DNA from: Acanthochlamys bracteata
Taxonomy: Eukaryota > Streptophyta > Magnoliopsida > Pandanales > Velloziaceae
Assembly: GCA_019914995.1 (NCBI GenBank)
Contig: CM034143.1
Location: 746,501-810,500 of the forward strand
Length of the DNA stretch: 64,000 nucleotides
Direction: 5' to 3'
In this document: in pieces, positions 23,801 through 35,159 of the stretch
Position numbering within the stretch: position 1 is the stretch's first letter
Layout: each line of letters starts with the position of its first letter
Position numbers and translations under genes: made by a program
Notes under the pieces: model-generated
The model's input: only the letters and a program-made list of their open reading frames with translations
The model's database searches: none
Told to the model about the DNA's origin: nothing

Positions 23801-26331
23801 GTCTATATTAAGGCTCATTCCTGAGCTCTATTATCATGGAATTTGAATAAAACTTCGTAGCACTAGAGGATTTCATGAATGAGGTCATTATTCTATTACG
23901 ATGACTTTTCATGAGAAGATTCTAAATTTGATTTTGTATAATCTCTTTACTAGAGTGTATTTTATTAAGAAAACATACTGCTGACTGCATGGTGACAGTT
24001 GATGACTTCATTAGCATCTTCAGACTCGATTCCAGTTTTCTTTAGAGATATTTGTTATTTTCTCCATGTAATCCTAAATGAAGTTGCTATTTTCTGGCTA
24101 TAACGCAACAACAAAAAAATCATGCAGTCTTCTACAAAAATCTATCTTTTTGAATATAGGAACTCATTCCCAACATTCAACATCTAACTACTCTAACAGT
24201 GTCATTTGAGATAACTACTGCATGATGATATTTAGTACATGTTAATCTGGTATGCCTACCATATTGTTCCTTTGAACTTTATTCATATCTGTGTTTACAT
24301 TGAGGACGCTGAAATAGGTCGCAGAACTTCACATTTGAGCGAGGACTTGAGAAGAAAGTTGCAGCAGTTGGGAACACGCTAAGAATAAGATAGTATAGGT
24401 CATGATATTTTTATTGTAAGTGGAGGCAGTTGGTCTTAGTTCGGTAACCTGTGTCATGGAATTTTTACTTACTGGTAAAGCAGATAAGACAAACTTGACC
24501 TCATGATGGGTCACCAGATTGTGATCATTCTCTTGGTAGCACTTAAATATTTGTTTCTCCTAAAACTTCACTTATCATTTTTGGTCTAGTGGTGGAAATT
24601 TTCACTCACCCTACTTCAAAAGATGCCCAGGCATTTTTTCACACTCTAGTGTACGTAACTTGGTCTCTCACCCTAGTCTGATTCACTTCTCTTAATCCTT
24701 AAACTGGTTTGCTGTTATATGCAAATTACATGTTCTAGCAAAAACTCTGGTTCTTAATCTCTTTGAAATGCGGTTTTTTTTTTTTTTTCTAGTCTCTTTC
24801 TTTTTACACCAATCTTACATGTAGCAGCGGAGCGTGAAGTACTTTTCTCCTCTATATGCTTTTTGGGGAAAACACTGCATTCTGAATTTAATAGAAGGAT
24901 TCCTTTGAAGGATCTTGTTTTATAGCTAAGAGATTTGAAGCTACAAATACAGTTTATTCATATCTTCAGCATTTGAAGGTTTCACTTGACTGGGATATTA
25001 GCGTTTAGATATTAAGACTTTATGAACTTTTTGTGACTATAGCTGGATAGTAGATACAACCTTCTTCTCTATTATGTTTAGCAATAACTTCTACTTTTTG
25101 CAGATTTGTTTTGATTTGAGTTCTTGCAAGATAAGTTTCTCTAACTTCTTTAATGCTTCCAGGCGTGGAGCAATTGTCACTACCTTCATTGTATGCTATG
25201 CTCTTACTTCATTCATTTCTGGTTATGTCAGTGGCGGACTTTATGCAAGAAGTGGTGGTAAATACTAGGATAAACAATCAAATTTCTCACTTTTTAAAAT
25301 CTTATCGATTCCAAGTTCACATGCGATACCTTTTCTTGATGCATGGCTTATTACTTGCGCTTTACTTTTTTGCTGTGCTTTCTGCTTGTTAAATCATTTG
25401 GATGTCTCCACAGGTAAAACCTGGATAAAGTCGATGATTCTTACAGCCTCATTATTTCCGTTCCTATGCTTTGCTATTGGTTTCGTACTCAACACAATTG
25501 CTATTTTCTATGGATCACTGGCAGCTATACCTTTTGGGACAATGGTTGTTGTTTTCATAATCTGGGCGTTCATCTCATTCCCTCTGGCACTTCTAGGCAC
25601 TGTTGTTGGTAGGAACTGGAGCGGATCTCCTAATAACCCATGCCGTGTAAAGACCATTCCTCGTCCAATCCCTGAGAAGAAATGGTATCTAACACCTTCT
25701 ATTATCTCGCTCATGGGAGGGTTGCTTCCATTTGGCAGCATTTTCATTGAGATGTACTTCGTTTTCACATCCTTCTGGAATTACAAGGTAAGGATCGTAC
25801 CTCCCAGACCATGTCATTGGAATGCTATGCTTTCATTGAATACGACAGTATGACACTGATCTCATGCTTACAGAACTGCTTCTTTTGTGTTGCTTGACAG
25901 GTTTATTATGTTTACGGTTTCATGCTACTAGTCTTCCTAATTCTTTTAATAGTCACCGTCTGTGTCACAATAGTTGGGACGTATTTCTTGCTAAATGCTG
26001 AGAACTATCACTGGCAGTGGACATCCTTCTTCTCAGCTGCCTCAACGGCAGCCTACGTGTACCTTTACTCCATCTACTACTACTATGTAAAGACCAAAAT
26101 GTCTGGATTCTTCCAGACAAGCTTCTACTTTGGTTACACCTTGATGTTCTGCCTAGGTTTAGGGATACTTTGCGGTAAGTTTCTCTGTTTGCTTATTGAC
26201 GTAGACACTGTTTCTTGTGTGGTGCTATCTATCGTCCAGCTAACCTAATTCGTGAAATGTTAGGTGCTGTTGGGTATCTGGGCTCCAACTTGTTTGTAAG
26301 AAGGATCTACCGAAATATCAAATGTGATTAG
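20821..26331 (+). CDS. TMN1: Transmembrane 9 superfamily protein (nonaspanin, TMN1-type), complete
   Basis: Twelve coding exons: 20821-20928, 21987-22179, 22297-22401, 22566-22583, 22682-22770, 22850-23002, 23211-23345, 23511-23677, 25163-25257, 25414-25787, 25901-26174, 26264-26331. They total 1779 nt, giving 592 residues, the usual plant TM9 length. Exon 1 encodes a signal peptide ([13 protein letters not shown] then ESDHK). The lumenal domain has [20 protein letters not shown] and [15 protein letters not shown]. Nine membrane segments begin at [20 protein letters not shown] and include [45 protein letters not shown] and [19 protein letters not shown]. The C terminus ends NIKCD, the K-x-D type COPI/Golgi retention signal. 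TM9 proteins are endosome/Golgi membrane proteins involved in sorting and metal or cell-wall homeostasis. All junctions are GT-AG with consistent phase; intron 8 is 1.5 kb and exon 4 has only 18 nt. Confidence 0.95.
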
Positions 26332-26760
26332 ATGTCACTACTCCTATTCAAACGAAGGTAGCTGGTTCACTCTTACAACAATGATGAGCAGTCGTGCTTG
26401 ACTGGATCAGTCGCCCGTGCGGCATGCAAAGAAGTTGATGTAAAAAAAAGTTCAATCTCATATTTTTGCTCAATTATTGGACTTTGAGGCTTTAATATTT
26501 TTTGCAGATGTAGGGGAGCCATCAGTATATGCTTACTTTAATTCAGAAAATTCATGACTATGTCTAGGGAGCACATCCAACTTTGCTTGTATTATCTCTG
26601 CTGCTCATAATTTGATACACCTGTAACGATATGTCTAGTTTTTTTCTCTTAAAACGATTTGTTGCGCAACAGGCTATGGACTTTTTTATTCCTAAAACAT
26701 GGTAGTATTTCCACAGTTGTTGTCTACTTAGAGAATCTGGTACTGTTATTTCAGTAGTTA

Positions 26761-27046
26761 GGCGTGTTTTAAATGTCCGTAATTGAGTTTCATAAAAATA
26801 AAAATAAGAAGTAAAAATTTTTGAAAAATAAAGAAGAAGTGGAGTTCAGTATTTGTATTTCAATAAATTTTATAAATATATTAAAAATTAAAATATATGA
26901 TTGTATTGAAAAATGTGTAAATAAGAAAATTAAAATTAGAGTATTTAGAAGTAGAGTTTTAAATTTTTTATATAATTAAAATATATGAACGTTCAAAATT
27001 TAAAATTTAATTAAAAAAATAAAATTATGGATATGTAAAACACACT
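26761..27046. mobile_element. Inverted-repeat element of the GTGTTTTAAAT type, copy G
   Basis: Left end GGCGTGTTTTAAATGTCCGT; the reverse complement of the right end is AGTGTGTTTTACATATCCAT. Eighteen of the first 23 positions match. Interior AT-rich, about 286 bp, non-coding. The termini differ from the GTTTGG..GTGCTT group, so this may be a second family. Confidence 0.6.
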
Positions 27047-28693
27047 TTTATATTCAAATGAAGGAGGATGTCGGCAAGTTGAAACTTGAAAGGTGTTGAG
27101 GAATTTTTTCAAAATTCAACACTTTCATTGTAGCAGAACATGAAAATCACCTCTCTCAACAGACAACTGTCTTATATTTAACCTGAATTTTGGTTTGCAA
27201 TCTACGTACATCCACAGCAAGCAATCACGTAATAAGTGGATATTTAAAAGTGTTCTTTAATTCCTTTTTATTTTAAGTTTTTATCTTATATTTTTTAATA
27301 ATTTTTATAATATTGTTTAATTTTATTAAAAAATTTAAAAATTGATATCGTAATATTTATTTATTATTTCTGTAAAAAAATTTTATTTTATAAATTATTT
27401 CAAATATAACCAAAGTCTACTTTATGAATCTGGGGTGTGCATGCTATGGACAAACAAATAAAAAACAGCAAGCAAAAAGTTCCGCAACCGACACGGCGGA
27501 CGAAGACACGTTCACTCGCTCTTTTATTTTTTTTAGTTATTTCATGGATGTACTTTATAACTTTCGAAGATGACCGCGGCAGCCATGACTTCTGTAACTT
27601 TTGATTACTTTGTTTTTTGTTTTCCATCTCTTTAATCTTATAATTAATAAACTAGCACAACAAGTGCATTGCTGATTATTTAATTAACTAACTTAATTGT
27701 CATCAACCGACCAATGACAGTGAGGGCAAGCAGGCTCCACACTCCAAAGTCTTCAATTCAATAAACTGATAAATTTAATTAATTGCTCTGTTTTTGTCTC
27801 TCCAGTTTCATTGATGTAAAACGAAATTAACTTTTAGGATTTGTTTGGATTGAGAAAAAGAGAGAGCAATGCAGAGTAAGTGAACGAATTATTCTTAGTT
27901 GTTTTTATTTGACAACAAACTTAAGATTAATAAGAAATAAAATTTCTTTCTATTAATTTTTATTAGGGAGTAATCAGTTACATCCCAATGTGAAATATAA
28001 TCTGAAGTAAAATTAATTTTGGATCTGCTATATTTTCAAGTTCCTAATTCACCCATATTATTTCGTTGTATTTATGTATTGCTTAAGTTTTCTTCTTTAT
28101 CTCTCACTCGACTCATTCCCACTCGCCGTACCGCTCTGTTCTCCGTCGATATGAAAGTGTTGCTGTTCTGTGCTCCGGCGTCTCCTCAACGATTCTGACA
28201 AACTCATTTCTTCTTTGATTTTTTTTTCTGTTTGTTTTCCTTCTGATCTGTTCTAATTCACTCATTCATTCTTCTTCTTCTTTCTCTTTGTTTATCAACA
28301 GAGTACTTCACCTCTCGCTCTCATTCATTCTTAACACTGCCGTGGCGTCTCGAAACTGTTCTCTTTCTTCGTCATCCACTCAATTTGCAATTTTTTTTAA
28401 ATTCAATTTGTGTCAATCAGAAGCAAAGATTTTTTATTCATCGCAGAAAATTTTCTCAAGAGCATCAAATCCGTAGATTGATTGATGTTTCGTTTTGGTA
28501 GTAGAATCGAACTTTGCTTTGTTCTCAATAAATTTCGTTTATTTATTCATTAATTTGCTTGCTGTTGGGTGTAATAGTTAGGCGTAACATTAGCATGTAC
28601 TAGCTAAAGCTAGTAGGAGCCCAAGAGATGATGATATGAGAATGAAAAATGCATTAGCATGTATAGCTTAATTAACAAGCATCATATCTTGCA

Positions 28694-28800
28694 GGTGATC
28701 ATTGACGGTGGTGGTGGTAGTGGTGATGGTGCATTCATTGGTGAAGGTTCTACAGGTGCTATAATAGGAAGTTCTACTGATGGTGTTGCTGCTGAATACT
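28694..28800 (+). other. Possible short Gly-rich terminal exon of an unrecognised transcript
   Basis: After a CTTGCAG acceptor-like site at 28695, one frame reads VIIDGGGGSGDGAFIGEG, then STGAIIGSSTDGVAAEY and a TAG at 28798-28800. The base composition is clearly less AT-rich than the flanks. No ATG precedes it in frame, and no homologue was recognised. It could be a 3' exon, a gene remnant, or chance. Confidence 0.25.
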
Positions 28801-29489
28801 AGATTTTTTTGTTCCTGTATAGAACCTTGCCATTAATTAGCATGTTGAAGTTTTTGTATTAAACTTGTTGATATTGTGGTAGATGCAACGTTCTAAACAA
28901 TATTTGTATCAAATTTATGAGAAATTTATTACAAACTTAATTTTTAGATGCAAATTATTAAAAAAAATGCTAATGTTGTCAGTTATACTTTCTATTATAT
29001 GCTTTTAAAATGAAGCAAGCTATTAAAAAGTATCTTGTATAATAAGCTTACTACATATACTTTTTGTTATGAATAATAGAGCTTTTCGTATAACAAGCTC
29101 TAGTACTACTGGTGCTCATTACATAACAAGGAGCATGCAAATGGTTTAATGTAGTGCAAAATCATTCGTTTGCTTGAATTTAGAAGAGATCTTTCATAGA
29201 TATTTCAGATTTTTTATAAAATTATTTTTACTTATTTTCAAGTTACCAAATAAAAATAATTATTTATTTTTTATTAATTTTATTGATATATTTAAATAAA
29301 ATAAGATTAAATTATTCTCTTACTTTCGTCTCCACCCTAATAATCTCTTCCTATTTAATTCTACTTTTATTTATTTTTATTATTATTTCTGTATCCAAAC
29401 AGACCATTAATAATTTACTCTGTGCAGAAACTTCCTACCATTCGTTGCAGATTGGGAATTTTCTTCCTTTTTGTGTTTGAACACTGGTG

Positions 29490-29725
29490 GCGTGTTTATC
29501 CTGCGGATAAAAGTGAGTGAAGTAAAATTTTTAAGAATCGGATTTAAAAATTAAATTAAAAATTAAAAGTATGTAATAAAAATAAAATTTTATAATAATT
29601 TTATATTTATAGTAAATTATAAAATTGAATTTTTTTAAAAAAATTATTGATAAAAAATTTATTTTAATTTTTGTATATTAAAAGTAAATTTAAAAAAATA
29701 AAATTTGAGGTGTTTATAAACACGC
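29490..29725. mobile_element. MITE-like element with perfect 10-bp terminal inverted repeat, copy H
   Basis: GCGTGTTTAT at 29490-29499 is repeated as its exact reverse complement ATAAACACGC at 29716-29725. The 236-bp element is A/T-rich and non-coding. The flanks (CACTGGTG before, ACTAGTTG after) are only weakly alike, so a target duplication is not shown. Confidence 0.7.
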
Positions 29726-30676
29726 ACTAGTTGGACGATTTGAAAGTAATTTTAAAATTTTTTTTTAAATTGATAATATTTTATTTTTTTGAAAAATAAA
29801 ATTTATTTTTTATTTAAAACACAATAATATAATAGATAATAATAAATATCTTTATATAAAAAAAATTTGTATTTTAAAATTTTTAAATAAATTTTTTAAA
29901 TATTTATCAAAATATATTACAAAATAATATTCCAAAAAGTTAAAAACGAAAATATAATAATAAACTCTTTTGGTACCACTTCACTATCTTTCATAATCAA
30001 AACCAAATACTACAGCTTTTTTTTTAATTTTCCTTAAAGAAGATTCTTTTGTTTTCTTCTGCCTTTAAAACCATTACCACTACTTTTCATTTCTCTTCAA
30101 AAATACTTCAGTATACACTAAACTTATTTTTTTCACTCAATTTTAAATTTAAACTAATTTGTTATATTTCAAATTCAAATATTGCAGAATTAGCCCTTCA
30201 AATATTTGTAGTACTCATTTTAGACGCTTTCCTCAAAAGATGATGAATATCTATTTGTTTGAAAATAATAATGATAACCAAAAATTTTCAAATTATATTC
30301 AACATAGTAGACCTACCTTTGCAAACGAAAATGTCTTGGCCTGATATTGCAAAAGTCTTCCCCTTCTTTCTCTCTCTCTGTAATCAATCAGTTATTATTA
30401 TCTGAAATTTTCTTCTCACCCACCGCAACAACTCCCAAATTTTCTGATCTAAAAAATTTCCCACAAACTTTCTATCTTTCAAAATTTTTTGTCGAACAAA
30501 TTTCTCAAGACCCTCTCTCCATTCTCTCTCTCTCTCTCTAATCATTCATTCAGAACTTCGAAGAAACAATAACAAGAACACCGACTGTGTAGAACAAGCC
30601 AACAAGAATAGAAGATTTCAGGAAAAAAAAAAGATTGAACACAAAGCAACAGAAGATTTGAAGAAGGAGAAGGAGC

Positions 30677-33600
30677 ATGAAGTTAGTAGTGGAAGTGATA
30701 GAGGCGAGTGAGTTGATGCCAAAAGACGGGCATGGTTCAGCAAACCCGTACGTTGAAGTAGAGTTCGCCGGAACTCGTTACAGAACAAGAACACTCCACA
30801 AAGATCTCAACCCAAAATTTTCTCAACCTCTCTACTTCTCTTTCCCAAATGATTCAAACCCTCTTCTTTCTCTCGCTGATCTCACCATTGATGTCTCTGT
30901 TTATCATGACCGGACTCTTTCTCTTTCTTCTTCGATTCATCAACAGCAGCAGCAGCAGTCTCAATCTTTACAGCAGAGGACTTTTCTTGGAAGAGTTAGA
31001 ATTTCTGGTGATGCAGTGGCCGCTTCAGCATCAGCAGCAAGGATTGAAAGGTTCCCGCTTGAGAAAAGAGGGATTTTTTCTCGTGTTTCAGGAGAAATTG
31101 CGCTACGGCTCTATTTAGTTCAAGATGAGATTTTCAACAATGCCCACGATGAGATCCTGAATAACAACAGCAACGGGAGCAACAACAGCATAAATGCCCA
31201 AGATGAGATTTTGATCGGTGATCAGATCTCAGAATCAAAAGAGAAGAAGAAGAAACACAAGGATCAACAAGTTAGGACTTTCTACTCTGTCGGAGCTGAG
31301 CCGCTGAAGGCGCCCAAAACTTCGCCGACGCTGCAGCAACCTTTTCCGCAGCCTGAAATTAGAGTAGATAAAGCATGGTTTGGTCCGCCGCCGCCGGGTG
31401 CTACAATAGTTCGACCATCGCCGCCTGCTGGTGGTCCAAATGTTCCTGGGCCAGCTGGGAAGCCGCCGCCGGAATTTGGATTGATCGAAACGAGCCCGCC
31501 GCTTGCTGCAAGGCAACATTACAGAGGGATTTTATCTGGAACTACTAGTGATAAAATGGCTTCAACTTATGATCTCGTTGAGCAGATGCAGTTCCTATAC
31601 GTCACTGTTGTGAAAGCTCGCGATTTGCCGCCGATGGATGTTACAGGAAGTTTAGATCCTTATGTTGAAGTGAAGCTAGGAAATTATAGAGGGCAAACAA
31701 AGCATTTCGAAAAGAGCCAGAACCCGGTGTTCAACCAAGTGTTTGCATTTGCAAGAGAACGGCTTCAGAGTAATGTTCTTGAGGTTACTGTGAAAGATAA
31801 AGACTTGGTGAAGGATGATTTCGTTGGCAGGGTTTTGTTTGATTTGACAGAAGTTCCGTTACGTGTTCCACCTGATTCACCACTTGCTCCGCAGTGGTAC
31901 AAGCTCGAAGACAAGCATGGAATCAAGCTCACCAGGGGAGAAATCATGCTTTCAGTGTGGATGGGAACCCAAGCAGATGAAGCTTTCCCTGATGCTTGGC
32001 ACTCAGATGCACATTCAATCTCTCTTGAAGGACTCAATCATACCCGTTCTAAGGTTTACTTCTCTCCCAAATTAGCATACTTGCGTGTTCATATAATAGA
32101 AGCACAGGATTTGATTCCGGCTGAGAGAGGCCGGATGCCAGACTGTTATGCTAAAGTTCAGCTTGGTGGGCAAGCCCGGAGAACCCGCCCTGCACCTGTG
32201 AGGTCTGTTAATCCTATTTGGAATGAAGAGCAGTTGTTTGTTGCTTCTGAACCATTCGATGAACAGTTGATTGTCTCTGTTGAGGAACGGGTTGGCCCGC
32301 AGCAGGAAGTCCCTCTTGGTCGGATTGCAATTCCTCTCTCTGTGATTCCCCAGCGTGCTGATACTTTCAAACCTGTGGAAGCTAGGTGGTTTAACTTGAT
32401 GCAACCATTATTTGGAGAGGAAGTTGTTGCTACTGAGAAGAAAAAAGAACCCAAGTTTTCTAGCAAGATTCATCTCAGGATTTGCCTTGATATGGGTTAC
32501 CATGTCCTTGATGAGAGCACACATTACAGCAGTGATCTACGACCAGCAAGCAAGCATCTTCGAAAGCCCAGCATTGGTGTGCTTGAGCTTGGGATCTTAA
32601 GTGCTCGCAATTTGATGCCTATGAAGAAGGAATCTGGTTCAACTGACTCCTACTGTGTTGCAAAATATGGACCTAAATGGATTCGAACTCGGACGATTCT
32701 CAGCTCCTTGGTGCCGCGGTGGAATGAACAATACACTTGGGAGGTGTTTGATCCTTGCACAGTTATAACAATTGGCGTGTTTGACAATTGCCATGTTCAT
32801 GGAAAGAACGGCGATGCTAGGGATCAAAGAATTGGCAAGGTTCGAATCCGTCTATCAACACTACAAGCCAATCGGGTGTACACACATTACTACCCATTGC
32901 TTGTCCTGCAGCCCTCTGGACTCAAGAAGACAGGAGAGCTTCACCTTGCTGTGCGGTTCACCTGCACGGCCTGGGTCAACATGGTTGCCCTTTATGGGAA
33001 ACCGTTGTTACCAAAGATGCATTATGTGCAGCCGATACCAGTGCTGCAGCTTGACTGGCTCCGACACCAGGCAATGCAGATTGTTGCAGCGCGCCTACAC
33101 CGTGCTGAGCCGCCCCTGAGGAAGGAGGTGGTTGAGTACATGCTAGATGTGGATTCACATATGTGGAGTTTGAGGCGCAGCAAGGCAAATTTCGGCCGCA
33201 TAATGTCTCTGCTTTCAGGCGTAGGTGCAATTGGAAGGTGGTTTAATAGTGTGCGGAATTGGAGAAATCCAATCACTACAGTTTTGGTTCATATATTGTT
33301 CCTGATATTGGTCTGCTACCCGGAACTGATACTTCCGACAATTTTCCTCTACTTGTTCATGATTGGGATTTGGAATTATAGGTTCCGACCACGCCATCCA
33401 CCTCATATGGACACAAGGCTCTCGCATGCAGAATTGGCCAGCCCTGATGAGCTTGATGAGGAATTTGACACGTTCCCAAGTTCACGTCCTGGAGACATTG
33501 TCAGGTACAGATATGATAGACTTCGTAGTGTGGGCGGACGTGTTCAGACAGTGGTTGGCGACCTGGCCACACAAGGAGAGCGAGCACAAGCCATACTAAG

Positions 33601-33802
33601 CTGGAGAGATCCTCGAGCAACTGCGATCTTCATATTGTTCTCATTGATTTTTGCAGTGTTCCTCTATGTAACTCCAGTCCAGGTCGTTGCTGTGCTCATT
33701 GGGTTGTACTTACTCCGACATCCTAAGTTCAGGTCCAGAATGCCTTCCGTTCCATACAACTTCTATAGAAGGTTACCTGCCAAATCTGATATGCTTCTTT
33801 AA
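30677..33802 (+). CDS. MCTP: Multiple C2 and transmembrane region protein (MCTP, MCTP6-like), 1041 aa
   Basis: Single-exon gene, as is usual for plant MCTPs. Four C2 domains: C2A at residues 1-140 (KLVVEVIEASELMPKDGHGS), C2B at about 303-430 (VVKARDLPPMDVTGSLDPYV), C2C at about 466-590 (LRVHIIEAQDLIPAERGRM), C2D at about 631-770 (LELGILSARNLMPMKKESGS). The C-terminal plant PRT_C region has hydrophobic hairpins at about 864-905 and 980-1015, ending FYRRLPAKSDMLL. A Pro-rich, partly disordered linker (140-300) contains a KEKKKKHKD basic patch. MCTPs tether ER to plasma membrane at plasmodesmata and act in cell-to-cell transport; FTIP1 and QUIRKY are relatives. Four C2 domains plus the VRTFYSVG linker motif point to the MCTP6-like branch. 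C2C has weak calcium-binding Asp spacing, common in this family. No lesion. Confidence 0.95.
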   Translation: MKLVVEVIEASELMPKDGHGSANPYVEVEFAGTRYRTRTLHKDLNPKFSQPLYFSFPNDSNPLLSLADLTIDVSVYHDRTLSLSSSIHQQQQQQSQSLQQRTFLGRVRISGDAVAASASAARIERFPLEKRGIFSRVSGEIALRLYLVQDEIFNNAHDEILNNNSNGSNNSINAQDEILIGDQISESKEKKKKHKDQQVRTFYSVGAEPLKAPKTSPTLQQPFPQPEIRVDKAWFGPPPPGATIVRPSPPAGGPNVPGPAGKPPPEFGLIETSPPLAARQHYRGILSGTTSDKMASTYDLVEQMQFLYVTVVKARDLPPMDVTGSLDPYVEVKLGNYRGQTKHFEKSQNPVFNQVFAFARERLQSNVLEVTVKDKDLVKDDFVGRVLFDLTEVPLRVPPDSPLAPQWYKLEDKHGIKLTRGEIMLSVWMGTQADEAFPDAWHSDAHSISLEGLNHTRSKVYFSPKLAYLRVHIIEAQDLIPAERGRMPDCYAKVQLGGQARRTRPAPVRSVNPIWNEEQLFVASEPFDEQLIVSVEERVGPQQEVPLGRIAIPLSVIPQRADTFKPVEARWFNLMQPLFGEEVVATEKKKEPKFSSKIHLRICLDMGYHVLDESTHYSSDLRPASKHLRKPSIGVLELGILSARNLMPMKKESGSTDSYCVAKYGPKWIRTRTILSSLVPRWNEQYTWEVFDPCTVITIGVFDNCHVHGKNGDARDQRIGKVRIRLSTLQANRVYTHYYPLLVLQPSGLKKTGELHLAVRFTCTAWVNMVALYGKPLLPKMHYVQPIPVLQLDWLRHQAMQIVAARLHRAEPPLRKEVVEYMLDVDSHMWSLRRSKANFGRIMSLLSGVGAIGRWFNSVRNWRNPITTVLVHILFLILVCYPELILPTIFLYLFMIGIWNYRFRPRHPPHMDTRLSHAELASPDELDEEFDTFPSSRPGDIVRYRYDRLRSVGGRVQTVVGDLATQGERAQAILSWRDPRATAIFILFSLIFAVFLYVTPVQVVAVLIGLYLLRHPKFRSRMPSVPYNFYRRLPAKSDMLL

Positions 33803-34755
33803 GCGACAGATTTGTTGAAAGCAAGTATCAACGAAATAATTAGGTATAATAGTATATACCTATGAACTGCTACTAAGTTTTTGTGCTTCACTGCGCGCAA
33901 ATGATGTTTATTATGAAATAGCTGAAAGTTGGTACCATTGCTTGAAAGAAGAATGTGAAGGTGTATTCATATCTTATATTGGCATGAAAGGAGATGAAGC
34001 AGTATCCATTCATGTCACGGTATGATTGTTGCGCAAATTATGCTTGAGGATGAATGTTCTTCTGGGCATTATGCCAAAAGCAGTAGGTATTTGCTGCAGA
34101 ACAGAATCAGATATTGTGACCAAACAGCAGCATATTCTGAAAGCCAAGTGATTATGAGCGAGTTCAACAGAAGCTTCTCTTGGAGCTAATTGCAATGTAG
34201 GTATTGCTGCAGAAACATGTCTTGTGATTCAAAAGCAGCAAAGGTTCTAAAGAAAAGATACATTGTTTGTAAATCCCATGGTGACTCTATTGAGCTGTAC
34301 TAGGAATTGTCTTTTAGTGGATACAAGAATAAAGTTGTTTTGGCTTTGGAACCATTGTATGCTTTCTTTTGTTGCTTTATGAGAATGAAACTTGTCATTG
34401 TATCAAATTTCTTCTCAAACATTGCAGGGTTGCTGCAGTTGATGTTGGTGATAAAAATTGGTGTTAGTGGGTAAATAGAAAGAAACCCAACCTCACAATC
34501 TTTCCTGTAGCATTATATTGAGAATCCTCGATTGACATTGGAATTTTCAGGTACACAACATTGTGTCTCTGAAAATTTTTCTACATGTTATCAGCCAAAT
34601 CTGCAATTTTTATTTTTTTAGCACAATACTTGTTCAGGATAAGTAATGGGAAAATGGATTCTGTCATTAAATCAAAATTATCTTTACTCGTTACTGTATC
34701 AGTTATTCATTGTACTGGTGGTTATTGTGTCCATTTACTTGTTTGCTTGAGAACT
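33803..34755. other. MCTP 3' UTR and spacer
   Basis: 33803-34380 resembles a long 3' UTR, with no domain-like translation. 34380-34755 has no clear coding signal until dienelactone-hydrolase-like codons begin. Confidence 0.5.
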
Positions 34756-34759
34756 GGTT

Positions 34760-35155
34760 ATCAACACATCCATCAAAGAGGGTTCCCGAAGACATCAACA
34801 TGTTTCAGAAAAAGGATGGCTGATCAATTCACAGCAGCTGGATTTACAAGCAAGCATTGGTTTCTGCTATGCAGGCGGAAGACTTATTTAAATATGATCA
34901 ATCACATTTCGGAGCAGGTGTTTGTTTTGATGGATCAAGAATGAATGCAAACTTTTGGTAAAGGGTGTCCAAGTTCTAGTCCTGTTCATTGCCGGCGATA
35001 ATGATCCATTATGTCACGGTCATGTCTTAAGGGAGATGGAGAAAAGAGATGCAAGAATCGAAGGCTTTGATTATGGAAGAGGGCATGGCTTTGCTCACAG
35101 GTCTGAGACATCGCAGAGGCGAGCAAGTCTGGAGAAATTCGGGGTACGGTGAACG
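34760..35155 (+). pseudogene. Dienelactone hydrolase (alpha/beta-hydrolase) pseudogene fragment
   Basis: Family-like blocks lie in order but in three different frames: KRMADQFTAAGF (frame 1, about 34815-34850), then IGFCYAGGRLI (frame 2, 34856), then DQSHFGAGVCFDGSRM (frame 3, 34896), then VLFIAGDNDPLC and GRGHGFAHRSET (frame 2, about 34970-35110). In this family GFCxGG holds the nucleophile Cys, GDxDPLC the Asp, and GHGF the His, so all three catalytic elements are recognisable yet cannot be read together. The N-terminal half and the end are missing or unrecognisable. At least three frameshifts make it a pseudogene; homology is from recalled motifs. Confidence 0.72.
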
Positions 35156-35159
35156 CCAG

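Larger units (their letters stand above)
26332..30676. other. 4.3-kb gene-poor spacer upstream of the MCTP gene
   Basis: 26332-26750 is likely TM9 3' UTR. Two AT-rich inverted-repeat elements (26761-27046; 29490-29725) and other AT-rich DNA follow. 28070-28500 looks like a transcribed leader (C/T-rich) and 28694-28800 holds a short Gly-rich reading; both are discussed as a finding. 30350-30676 is the C/T-rich leader of the MCTP gene, with a (CT)n run at about 30523-30540. Confidence 0.55.

Noticed and set aside
30049..30541. Short plus-strand ORFs just before the MCTP gene
   Set aside because: They fall in the T/C-rich leader and promoter of MCTP and encode Phe/Ser-rich strings without features.
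34585..34944. 119-codon ORF considered as a small gene
   Set aside because: Only its last part resembles dienelactone hydrolase and the neighbouring blocks are in other frames, so it belongs to a pseudogene fragment.
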